The translations under genes were made by a program, and so were the position numbers. A stretch of DNA of 5,209 nucleotides from Candidatus Aerophobota bacterium. Lineage in GTDB: Bacteria > Aerophobota > Aerophobia > Aerophobales > B3-G15. Positions 1 through 5,209 of this stretch are shown here, one piece after another. The notes below the pieces were generated by a model. The model was not told the origin of the DNA. It saw only the letters and a list, made by a program, of their open reading frames with translations, and searched no databases. The stretch lies in NCBI GenBank assembly GCA_011372105.1, contig DRTT01000160.1:1-5209 (forward strand). The letters run 5' to 3'. The first letter of the stretch is position 1; each line of letters opens with the position of its first letter.

Positions 1-1170
1 CTTTCCCATCACGGGCCTTTTGTAAGGATCCCTATCCCCCCCACATCCAAAAACCACTATTAATCTACCCTTTTTTAATCTCTGGAGATTATCCAGAACC
101 TGTTCAAGTGATGAGGGAGTGTGAGCGTAATCAACATAGATATTGAAACCTGCTTTGTTCTCAATTCGCTCAAGCCTACCTGGTACCCTACGAACATTCT
201 CAAGACCTTTTTTTATTATCTCAATATCAACTCCTTCCTCAACTGCTAAGGCTAAAGCTGCAAGAGCATTGTAAATATTGTGAATTCCTGGAAGGAAAAT
301 ACGAAATTTTTCCTCTTTTCCTCTTATTTTCACCTTGAAACATGTTCTACTGCCTTCCACATTAAAATCTGTAACTTTATAATCTGCATTATTTTTTATT
401 CCATAGGTCACAGCAGGACACCTTACCTGCTTAAGAATTCTCTTACCATAGGAATCATCCAGGTTAACAAGTGCTCTTCTATCAGGTAACATCATCCTGA
501 AAAGCTTCAATTTTGCCTTAAAATAGTCCTCCATACTTCTATGAAAATCAAGATGCTCAGGAGATAAATTGGTAAAAACAGCCCACCGAAAATCTACCCC
601 ATCCACTCTGTGCAGGACAAGAGAATGGGAAGAAACTTCCATAAAGACATGGCTTACTCCTCTATCAAGCATTTCTTTCAAAAACATCTGTAAATCAAGT
701 GATTCAGGGGTGGTAGCTATCGCAGGATGTATCTTTCCCCCAACATCGTAATTGATGGTAGAAAGTCTTCCTGTCTTTACTCCAGTCCGATTAAAAATCG
801 ATTGCAGAAGATAGGTTAAAGTGGTCTTACCGTTGGTCCCGGTAATACCCACAACTTTTAATTCCCTGGAGGGAAAACCATAAAAGATATTGCTTATCCT
901 AGCAAGTGCTTTTCTTGAAGAGGAGACTTTAATCCAGGTGACATCGGGAAAAAAATAACCCTCTTTTTCAATCACAAAAGCTCTTACTCCCTTTTTATAA
1001 GCATCGGGTATAAATTTATGTCCGTCTTCTTTGAAACCCTTTATAGCTACAAAAAGAAAATCTTTATCAGCCTTGCGAGAATCATAACAGATACCTCTTA
1101 TCTCAACCCCCACTTCTCCTTCAATCTTTTCTACTTCCTCAAGATCACAGATAATCTTTTCAAGCCTCAT
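1..1170 (-). CDS. murE: UDP-N-acetylmuramoyl-tripeptide synthetase MurE, C-terminal end missing
   Basis: This cytoplasmic ATP-dependent ligase adds the third stem-peptide residue (meso-DAP or L-Lys) to UDP-MurNAc-L-Ala-D-Glu. My reading of the minus strand gives 390 uninterrupted codons out of an expected 480-500. Visible Mur-ligase landmarks, in order, are the N-terminal domain with YDSRKAD (about residues 28-34), the ATP loop TGTNGKTT (110-117, Lys115), TTPES (153-157), MEVSSHSL (177-184), FTNLSPEHLDFH (199-210), and YFKAK (216-220), where Lys220 fits the carbamylated lysine. They continue with NLDDSYG (236-242), HNIYN (297-301), DYAHTP (347-352), and FGCGGDRDPYKRP (374-386) at the start of the C-terminal domain. 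The motif that separates DAP from Lys enzymes (DNPR in DAP enzymes) lies past the left edge, so the substrate is undecided. The ATG overlaps the ftsI stop as ATGA (1167-1170), and no strong Shine-Dalgarno is seen, so coupled translation is likely. The order of motifs excludes MurC, MurD and MurF. Confidence 0.97.
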   Translation of the reverse strand, partial: MRLEKIICDLEEVEKIEGEVGVEIRGICYDSRKADKDFLFVAIKGFKEDGHKFIPDAYKKGVRAFVIEKEGYFFPDVTWIKVSSSRKALARISNIFYGFPSRELKVVGITGTNGKTTLTYLLQSIFNRTGVKTGRLSTINYDVGGKIHPAIATTPESLDLQMFLKEMLDRGVSHVFMEVSSHSLVLHRVDGVDFRWAVFTNLSPEHLDFHRSMEDYFKAKLKLFRMMLPDRRALVNLDDSYGKRILKQVRCPAVTYGIKNNADYKVTDFNVEGSRTCFKVKIRGKEEKFRIFLPGIHNIYNALAALALAVEEGVDIEIIKKGLENVRRVPGRLERIENKAGFNIYVDYAHTPSSLEQVLDNLQRLKKGRLIVVFGCGGDRDPYKRPVMGK

Positions 1171-2882
1171 TTCTTAACCCACAGCTCTTTCTCCGGCAAT
1201 ACTCCGATTAGAGGAAGAATTCTTGAGAGAATTCTACCAAAAAGAGGAGCTGCGACCTCTCCTCCCCAATATACCCCCGTAGGCTCCTTTACCACAACAA
1301 TACCTGCTATCTTAGGATCACCTACGGGGGCAAAACCCATAAAGGAGGCAATATACTTTCCTTCTACATAACCCTTACCGTCTGGAGAAGGAATCTGGGC
1401 AGTTCCTGTCTTGCCTCCTATGGTGTAACCTCTCACACTCGCTTTTTTCCCTGTTCCTTTTTGCACAACATAACCAAGAATTTCCCTCAAGACATCTGAA
1501 GTTTTCTCAGAGATAACTCTCCCAACAATCTGGGTATTGTTTTCCCAGATTACTTTCCCCTCCGGACTCAAAATACGTTTTACCACAAAAGGACGCAAGA
1601 GATTACCTCCGTTTATAGCAGCTGAGAGGGCAACAACCATCTGCAGAGGAGTAACCCCTATACCTTGACCTATCGAAATGCAGGGAAAATCAGTGAGGTA
1701 CCATCTTCCCGGAGGTTTAACTATACCCTTTGCCTCACCTGGAAGATCAATCCCTGTCTGTCTGCCAAATCCAAATTTAATAATGTACTTATAGAATAAA
1801 CTTTTGTCCATCCTTGCTGCTGCCTTGATCATGCCAGTATCAGAGGAATTGTAGACAATTTCCACAAAGTTCATCTCTTTGTTAAATTCTTTCCAATCGG
1901 TGATTACATGATCCCCAAACCTCAAAAAAGGATTGCAATAGATTTTTTCTTCCGGTCTTATAAGACCTTCCTCCAGCAACGCGGCACTTGTTATAACTTT
2001 AAAAGTAGATCCTGGCTCATAAATGAACTGTATCGCTCTGTTTCTTCGCTCATAATATGAGTAACTTTGCCAGCTATTGGGATCATAATCTGGTTTGTTG
2101 CAGAGTGCTATAATTTCTCCTGTATTTGGATTTATAAAAATTGCCTCAACGGATTTTGCTTTTTTTTCATTTAAAACACTGGAAACTTCCTGTTCCACGA
2201 TGGACTGAATTTTTGAGTCTATGGTCAAAACAAGATTTTCTCCCGGAATAATTTCCTCCAGAATTATTTGAGAGAGAGGAATAGAATGTCCGAGGGCATC
2301 ACGCTTTAATAAAATTTTCCCCTTTCTTCCCCTGAGCCTTTTGTCATAATAATATTCCACCCCTGCAAGCCCCTGATTGTCAACTCCAACCCAGCCCAGA
2401 ACATGACTCATTACTTCTTTCTCCGGATAAAATCTTTTCCTTTCCTCTATAAAACCAATACCCTCAAGGTCGAGCTTATCTATCCTGTTTTTTTTCTCAA
2501 GAGAAAGCTTTCTTTTCACCCACACAAAAACCCTATCCTTTCTTAGCTTGTTTAAAATGTTCTCTCTATCTTCTCCCAAAACAGAAGCTAATTTCGCAGC
2601 CACAATCTCAGGCTTGGAAATTCTTCCAGGTGATGCATAAAGAGAAAACGAGGTAACATTTATAGCAAGGGGTTTAGAAGTCTCATCATAAATTACCCCT
2701 CTCTGAGGAGAAACACTAACTATTCTTACTTGTTCTTTTTCAGCAATTTTTCTGTATTTTTTGTGTTCTACAACCTGAAGGTGAAAAAGACGTATTTCAA
2801 TAACTCCAAATCCAAAAAAAATGAGGAAAAAAGGTAAAAAAAACCGAATCTTCTTACCATTCCTTCTCTTTATTCTCTTCAT
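1167..2882 (-). CDS. ftsI: Class B penicillin-binding protein, FtsI/PBP3-type septal transpeptidase
   Basis: This 571-residue protein is expected to be a membrane-anchored D,D-transpeptidase that cross-links septal peptidoglycan together with FtsW. A basic N-terminus is followed by one membrane segment (about 14-36). The pedestal domain shows RGVIYDETSKPLA (61-73), FVWVKRKL (119-126), KRFYP (149-153) and GLAGVE (171-176). The transpeptidase domain has the nucleophile motif STFK (Ser292, Lys295), SSD (346-348) and KTGTAQ (491-496). It ends near YWGGEVAAPLFG, and there is no PASTA domain. The length matches E. coli FtsI (588). The middle catalytic motif is SxD instead of the SxN usual in FtsI; SxD is known from PBP2/MrdA. 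The location between ftsL and murE, plus the pedestal motifs, favour FtsI over an elongation PBP2. The ATG follows the ftsL stop and one further in-frame TAA directly. No Shine-Dalgarno precedes it, so initiation probably depends on ribosomes finishing ftsL. Confidence 0.95.
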   Translation of the reverse strand: MKRIKRRNGKKIRFFLPFFLIFFGFGVIEIRLFHLQVVEHKKYRKIAEKEQVRIVSVSPQRGVIYDETSKPLAINVTSFSLYASPGRISKPEIVAAKLASVLGEDRENILNKLRKDRVFVWVKRKLSLEKKNRIDKLDLEGIGFIEERKRFYPEKEVMSHVLGWVGVDNQGLAGVEYYYDKRLRGRKGKILLKRDALGHSIPLSQIILEEIIPGENLVLTIDSKIQSIVEQEVSSVLNEKKAKSVEAIFINPNTGEIIALCNKPDYDPNSWQSYSYYERRNRAIQFIYEPGSTFKVITSAALLEEGLIRPEEKIYCNPFLRFGDHVITDWKEFNKEMNFVEIVYNSSDTGMIKAAARMDKSLFYKYIIKFGFGRQTGIDLPGEAKGIVKPPGRWYLTDFPCISIGQGIGVTPLQMVVALSAAINGGNLLRPFVVKRILSPEGKVIWENNTQIVGRVISEKTSDVLREILGYVVQKGTGKKASVRGYTIGGKTGTAQIPSPDGKGYVEGKYIASFMGFAPVGDPKIAGIVVVKEPTGVYWGGEVAAPLFGRILSRILPLIGVLPEKELWVKK

Positions 2883-2885
2883 TTA

Positions 2886-3257
2886 TCATGAGAAAAAATT
2901 ATTTATACAATTTTTTAATAACTTCAACCATTTAAAGAAAAAGCCCTCAATCCCGGACGGTGGAGGGGAAGAGCTTTCTTCTGGGGGAGAGAAATTCTCT
3001 TTTAAAAATCTAACATCCCGGGGATCAATAAAACCCAGCTTTTCTCTGCTGTAGGCTTCTATTCTAACAAGAGAAAGAGAAGAGGAAAGCTTTTCTCTCA
3101 GATAATCCCTTTCCCTTTCAAGTTTCTTTTTCTCCAGCCTCATCTTTTCAATAAGGTACCCCCTGTACATTAGAGCTATGTTATGGTAAGTTTCCAATCC
3201 CACAAGGGATAAGACAAAAATCACCAAAAGCCAGAACCACTTTCCCTTCATAGACAT
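2886..3257 (-). CDS. ftsL: FtsL-like cell-division protein, single membrane segment plus coiled coil
   Basis: This 123-residue bitopic protein is placed exactly where ftsL sits in dcw clusters, between rsmH and ftsI. In known systems FtsL forms a coiled-coil complex with FtsB/DivIC and activates the FtsW-FtsI synthase. A short cytoplasmic MSMKGK leads into a membrane helix (about 7-21). A highly charged coiled-coil stretch follows (about 32-66, rich in Glu, Lys, Arg and Leu), then the family signature around EAYSREKLGFIDP (67-79). The tail (88-123) is unusual: a Pro/Ser/Glu linker (90-102) and then a hydrophobic, amphipathic-looking stretch with IEGFFFKWLKLLK and a Phe-rich end. The first ATG is chosen because GAGAGG lies 7 bases before it; a second ATG two codons later is possible. 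FtsL diverges fast, so the call rests on architecture, signature and position. A DivIC/FtsB-type name would be the main alternative. Confidence 0.85.
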   Translation of the reverse strand: MSMKGKWFWLLVIFVLSLVGLETYHNIALMYRGYLIEKMRLEKKKLERERDYLREKLSSSLSLVRIEAYSREKLGFIDPRDVRFLKENFSPPEESSSPPPSGIEGFFFKWLKLLKNCINNFFS

Positions 3258-3258
3258 T

Positions 3259-4152
3259 CTAAATCCTCTCTGCGGCTCTTAATCTGGCAGAACGACTTCT
3301 CGGATTAGACTTGACTTCCTCCCATGAGGGTTTTACCACTTTACGAGTAAGTATAAAAAGCTCTTTCCCCTCCACCTGTTTAAATTTCCCTTTAATTATC
3401 CTGTCCTCAAGAGAATGATAACTGATAACACATATTCTTCCCCCAGAATAAAGTAGTCCGATAGCCTTTGAAAGACTTTGCTCGAGGTTTTCCAGTTCCC
3501 GATTCACCGCTATTCTTAGAGCCTGGAAAACCTTCGTGGCAAAGTGAATTCTTCTTCCCCTTCTAAATCTTGAAGGAACCGCTTTTTTTAAAACATCTAC
3601 AAGCTGTTTTGTAGTTAGTATAGGAGATTTTTTCCTTTCTTCCACTATAAATTCCGCCATACGTCTTGCCCATCTTTCCTGACCAAAATTCCAGAAAATA
3701 TTTTCAAGCTCATCTTTTGACAGGTGATTCACAAGATAACCTGCTGTTATCTCCCCTTCCCTATCCATTCTCATGTCAAGAGGCATGTCTTTAAGAAAAC
3801 TAAAACCTCTTTTATTATTCTCAAGTTGAAGGGAAGAAAGCCCCAGATCATATAACACCCCATTTACCCTATCAATACATTTTTCTCTCAATATCTTATC
3901 TATATCTGCAAAATTGGCCTTTACAATAACAACTTTATCTTTATAGTCTTTTAATCTTTCAGAGGAAACTTTTATAGCTTCCTCATCCCAATCTATCCCA
4001 ATAAGCTTTATATTACCGCCTATCTTTTCTAAAATAGCAAGACTGTGTCCTCCTGTTCCCAGGGTGCAATCAACATAAACTCCATTTTCTTTCGGATTTA
4101 AATATTCAATAACCTCCTTTACCATTACTGGAGTATGAAAGGAAGATTTCAT
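3259..4152 (-). CDS. rsmH: 16S rRNA (cytosine-1402-N4)-methyltransferase RsmH (MraW)
   Basis: RsmH uses S-adenosylmethionine to methylate N4 of C1402 in the decoding centre of 16S rRNA, acting on the small ribosomal subunit in the cytoplasm. The protein is 297 residues, near the usual 300-315. Family landmarks in order are HTPVMVKEV (6-14), the SAM-binding DCTLGTGGHS (28-37), GIDWDEEAI (52-60), DLGLSSLQL (102-110), RGFSF and PLDMRMD (115-130), and GQERWARRMA (157-166). Further on come HFATKVFQALRIAVNREL (203-220), GGRICVISYHSLEDR (237-251), and the C-terminal NPRSRSARLRAAERI. Two small departures are HFATK where HPATR is usual, and Trp55 where the family mostly has a charged residue. The catalytic framework looks intact. 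The ATG overlaps the mraZ stop (ATGA) and lacks a strong ribosome-binding site, so translation is probably coupled to mraZ. The TAG stop is 1 base before ftsL. Confidence 0.98.
   Translation of the reverse strand: MKSSFHTPVMVKEVIEYLNPKENGVYVDCTLGTGGHSLAILEKIGGNIKLIGIDWDEEAIKVSSERLKDYKDKVVIVKANFADIDKILREKCIDRVNGVLYDLGLSSLQLENNKRGFSFLKDMPLDMRMDREGEITAGYLVNHLSKDELENIFWNFGQERWARRMAEFIVEERKKSPILTTKQLVDVLKKAVPSRFRRGRRIHFATKVFQALRIAVNRELENLEQSLSKAIGLLYSGGRICVISYHSLEDRIIKGKFKQVEGKELFILTRKVVKPSWEEVKSNPRSRSARLRAAERI
3265..3270 (-). promoter_or_regulatory. Ribosome-binding site of ftsL
   Basis: GAGAGG on the minus strand lies inside the last codons of rsmH, 7 bases before the ATG at 3257. It is the only clear Shine-Dalgarno among the four downstream genes of the operon, and it supports the first of the two close ATG codons of ftsL. 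Confidence 0.7.
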
Positions 4153-4598
4153 ATTCCAAGATCCATAATTTTTTCCACAATTTGCTCATAAATGTCTTTT
4201 TTCTCCTTATAGTAGTTTTCCCACAAATCCTGGCTCCATATTTCGATTTTGTTAAAAGCACCTATTATAACAACTTTGTCTTTTATACAGGCAAAATCCT
4301 TCAATGCCTGTGGAATTGTTATCCTCCCCTGATTATCAGGTTTGACAGGATGAGCACCTGAAAAGAAAATCCTCAAAAACGCACGCACGTCAGAGCGACT
4401 TGTCGAAAGATTTCTTAATTTGCTCCCCAGACTCTGCCATTCGGAAAAGGTGTAAAGAAAAAGACTTCTGTCAAATCCCTTTGTGATAATGCAATTTCCC
4501 TCTTCTTTTTTAAGAACCTGTCTAAAAGAAGAGGGAATTATTAATCTATTTTTTTCATCTATAGTATGACGATATTCTCCTATAAATATTTCCCCCAC
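4149..4598 (-). CDS. mraZ: Transcriptional regulator MraZ (SpoVT-AbrB fold), GTG start
   Basis: MraZ is an oligomeric DNA-binding protein that controls the dcw operon it heads; in E. coli it represses its own promoter. With the GTG start it has 149 residues, within the family norm of about 140-155. It contains two AbrB-like halves, each with the signature D-x-x-x-R: IGEYRHTIDEKNRLIIP (6-22) and PVKPDNQGRITIP (84-96). AFLRIFFSGA (73-82) links them, and GAFNKIEIW (113-121) follows. The open frame continues up to an ATG at 4727, but those 43 codons have no MraZ similarity. A strong promoter lies inside them at 4627-4654, so transcripts from it cannot encode them. GTG at 4596-4598 has AGAGGG 5 bases upstream and places IFIGEY at the N-terminus, as in most MraZ proteins. 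It overlaps rsmH by 4 bases. Confidence 0.95.
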   Translation of the reverse strand: MGEIFIGEYRHTIDEKNRLIIPSSFRQVLKKEEGNCIITKGFDRSLFLYTFSEWQSLGSKLRNLSTSRSDVRAFLRIFFSGAHPVKPDNQGRITIPQALKDFACIKDKVVIIGAFNKIEIWSQDLWENYYKEKKDIYEQIVEKIMDLGI

Positions 4599-4631
4599 TT
4601 TGTCCCTCTTTACGCCACTTAACACCACTAT
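4592..4631 (-). promoter_or_regulatory. Probable MraZ operator: four 10-base direct repeats
   Basis: Read on the minus strand, four consecutive 10-base units follow each other without gaps: ATAGTGGTGT (4631-4622), TAAGTGGCGT (4621-4612), AAAGAGGGAC (4611-4602) and AAAGTGGGGG (4601-4592). The consensus is AAAGTGGNGN, with a period of one helical turn. Known MraZ sites are short G-rich direct repeats with the same period: TGGGN spaced by 5 in E. coli, and AAAGTG-type boxes in Mycoplasma. The array starts within the -10 box, covers the expected transcription start and the ribosome-binding site, and ends just past the GTG codon. MraZ bound here should block RNA polymerase. Binding by this MraZ is inferred from the pattern and position. 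Confidence 0.8.
4604..4609 (-). promoter_or_regulatory. Ribosome-binding site deciding the mraZ GTG start
   Basis: AGAGGG on the minus strand stands 5 bases before GTG at 4598-4596. It is the third unit of the tandem repeat at 4592-4631 and departs from that repeat (GAGG where the others read GTGG), possibly because it has to serve as a ribosome-binding site as well. Confidence 0.75.
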
Positions 4632-4654
4632 AAAAATAAAAGATTTTTTGTCAA
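4627..4654 (-). promoter_or_regulatory. Sigma-70-type promoter of the mraZ-led dcw operon
   Basis: The -35 box TTGACA (4654-4649) matches consensus, and the -10 box TATAGT (4632-4627) matches 5 of 6 bases. The spacer is 16 bases. Transcription would start near 4620, giving a leader of roughly 22 bases before the mraZ GTG. No other convincing promoter was noticed between the operon genes, so this one probably serves mraZ through murE. Confidence 0.82.
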
Positions 4655-4806
4655 ATAAAAAAACCAGGGTTGACTTAACAAAAACCTCTTCACATAAAAG
4701 TCTCGGCAATTTCTTCTCGTTGAACACAATATTAATTTTACGATAAATTACCTAAATACTTTTTTATGGAGCAACTTCTAATAAAAGTGTAAAATAAATA
4801 ACTGAA

Positions 4807-4834
4807 TTGCCAAATTTTAATAAATAGCTATAAT
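4807..4834 (+). promoter_or_regulatory. Sigma-70-type promoter of the divergent radical-SAM gene
   Basis: The -35 box TTGCCA (4807-4812) matches consensus at 5 of 6 bases, and the -10 box TATAAT (4829-4834) is a perfect match. The spacer is 16 bases, the same as in the mraZ promoter. The sequence before it is very AT-rich. The -10 box ends only 11 bases before the ATG at 4846, so the transcript should start at or a few bases before the start codon. Confidence 0.75.
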
Positions 4835-4845
4835 CAACCTTTACT

Positions 4846-5209
4846 ATGAACGACAAAGAATTTGCTTTGCCAGGTTATCTGAAAATAGGAAGAGAGAGCT
4901 TAAAAAAAAGGGTAAAAATTGCCTATGAGCTGATGGAGGATTGTAAGATCTGTCCTCGAAACTGTGGGGTCAACCGGCTAAGAGGAGAAAAAGGCTATTG
5001 CAGGGCAGGACTGGAACCTGAAGTATCAAGTTTTTACTGTCACATGGGGGAAGAACCTCCTCTCTCGGGATGGGCAGGATCAGGAACAATTTTTTTAACT
5101 CATTGCAGTCTGAGATGCGTCTTCTGTCAAAACTACCCGATTTCACAACTTGGCTATGGAAAAAAAATCACCATTGAAAGATTAGCCGAGATAATGTTAA
5201 TCTTACAAA
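4846..5209 (+). CDS. PflX-like radical-SAM iron-sulfur protein (COG1313 type), 3' end missing
   Basis: The first 121 residues are visible; relatives run to about 300 or more. The radical-SAM cluster motif CSLRCVFC (Cys87, Cys91, Cys94) follows GSGTIFLTH and leads into QNYPIS, which is typical of the PflX-like group related to pyruvate formate-lyase activases. Upstream are CKICPRNCGVNR (33-44) with Cys33, Cys36 and Cys40, then Cys52, a possible second metal site, and HMGEEPPLSG (66-75). Radical-SAM enzymes use a [4Fe-4S] cluster to split S-adenosylmethionine into a 5'-deoxyadenosyl radical. The substrate of this group is not established, and no glycyl-radical enzyme gene is in view. Its frame has a TAA at 4831-4833, so the start cannot lie upstream of the promoter. 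ATG at 4846 is chosen although no Shine-Dalgarno precedes it. The gene is divergent from the dcw operon, and a functional link is not shown. Confidence 0.92.
   Translation, partial: MNDKEFALPGYLKIGRESLKKRVKIAYELMEDCKICPRNCGVNRLRGEKGYCRAGLEPEVSSFYCHMGEEPPLSGWAGSGTIFLTHCSLRCVFCQNYPISQLGYGKKITIERLAEIMLILQ

Noticed and set aside
280..751. Two plus-strand open frames (280-489 and 569-751)
   Set aside because: They lie opposite murE, which has every Mur-ligase motif on the minus strand. Their translations show no recognisable domain.
1217..1237. AGAATTCT repeated twice around TGAG, resembling a hairpin
   Set aside because: It encodes the repeated RIL-SRIL residues of the PBP. There is no T-run, and it sits within the coding sequence.
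1018..1371. Plus-strand open frame of 117 codons
   Set aside because: It is antisense to the end of ftsI and the start of murE, both clearly coding. It has no promoter or ribosome-binding site worth noting.
2821..3054. Plus-strand open frame of 77 codons
   Set aside because: It is antisense to the ftsL tail and ftsI start. Its Lys/Phe-rich sequence reflects the AT-rich membrane-segment codons on the other strand.
4660..4690. Possible hairpin with flanking T-runs between the divergent genes
   Set aside because: The stem is only about 4 base pairs and imperfect, and no gene ends nearby that would need a terminator.
4670..4698. TTGACT, 17 bases, CATAAA on the plus strand as an alternative promoter for the radical-SAM gene
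   Set aside because: The -10 box is poor, and the start would lie about 140 bases before the ATG. The TTGCCA/TATAAT pair closer to the gene is much better.
4784..4790. A lone AAAGTGT on the plus strand, like a MraZ box
   Set aside because: It is a single copy with no 10-base neighbour, in AT-rich DNA where it can occur by chance.
4766..4792. ATG followed by 7 codons and TAA in the intergenic region
   Set aside because: It is too short, with no ribosome-binding site or family evidence.

Overview
The window holds the promoter-proximal end of a bacterial division and cell-wall (dcw) cluster, read leftward on the minus strand. A divergent gene starts at the right edge. The minus-strand order is mraZ, rsmH, ftsL, ftsI (class B transpeptidase), murE. 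The cluster leaves the window inside murE, which has 390 codons visible and lacks its C-terminal end. The plus strand from 4846 carries the first 121 codons of a radical-SAM protein of the PflX-like family (COG1313 type).

The organism is a peptidoglycan-making bacterium with AT-rich DNA (about 40% G+C by eye). Its coding is rich in Lys, Ile and Phe, with frequent AGA/AGG arginine and ATA isoleucine codons. PflX-like radical-SAM proteins are commonest in anaerobes, so an anaerobic and perhaps uncultivated lineage is plausible, but the phylum cannot be fixed from this window. Whether MurE adds meso-diaminopimelate or lysine also cannot be told, because the deciding motif lies beyond the left edge.

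The five dcw genes are packed as one operon. mraZ/rsmH and ftsI/murE overlap by 4 bases (ATGA), rsmH and ftsL are 1 base apart, and ftsL and ftsI are separated only by an extra in-frame stop (TGA-TAA-ATG). Only mraZ and ftsL have clear Shine-Dalgarno sequences, so the other three genes are probably translated by coupling. The products work in order on the division machinery: MraZ regulates the cluster, RsmH methylates 16S rRNA, FtsL supports the divisome, FtsI cross-links septal peptidoglycan, and MurE adds the third stem-peptide residue of the precursor.

The most informative stretch is the 247-base divergent intergenic region (4599-4845). It holds a near-consensus mraZ promoter (TTGACA, 16 bases, TATAGT). 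Immediately downstream are four direct repeats of a 10-base unit (consensus AAAGTGGNGN) that look like the MraZ operator and run from the -10 box into the GTG start codon. This shows that the longer mraZ reading frame starting at 4727 is wrong. The radical-SAM gene has its own promoter (TTGCCA, 16 bases, TATAAT) only 11 bases before its ATG, with no ribosome-binding site, which predicts a leaderless mRNA. No wholly new system is evident. The points most worth checking are the operator, the leaderless gene, the SSD variant in the transpeptidase and the unusual FtsL tail.
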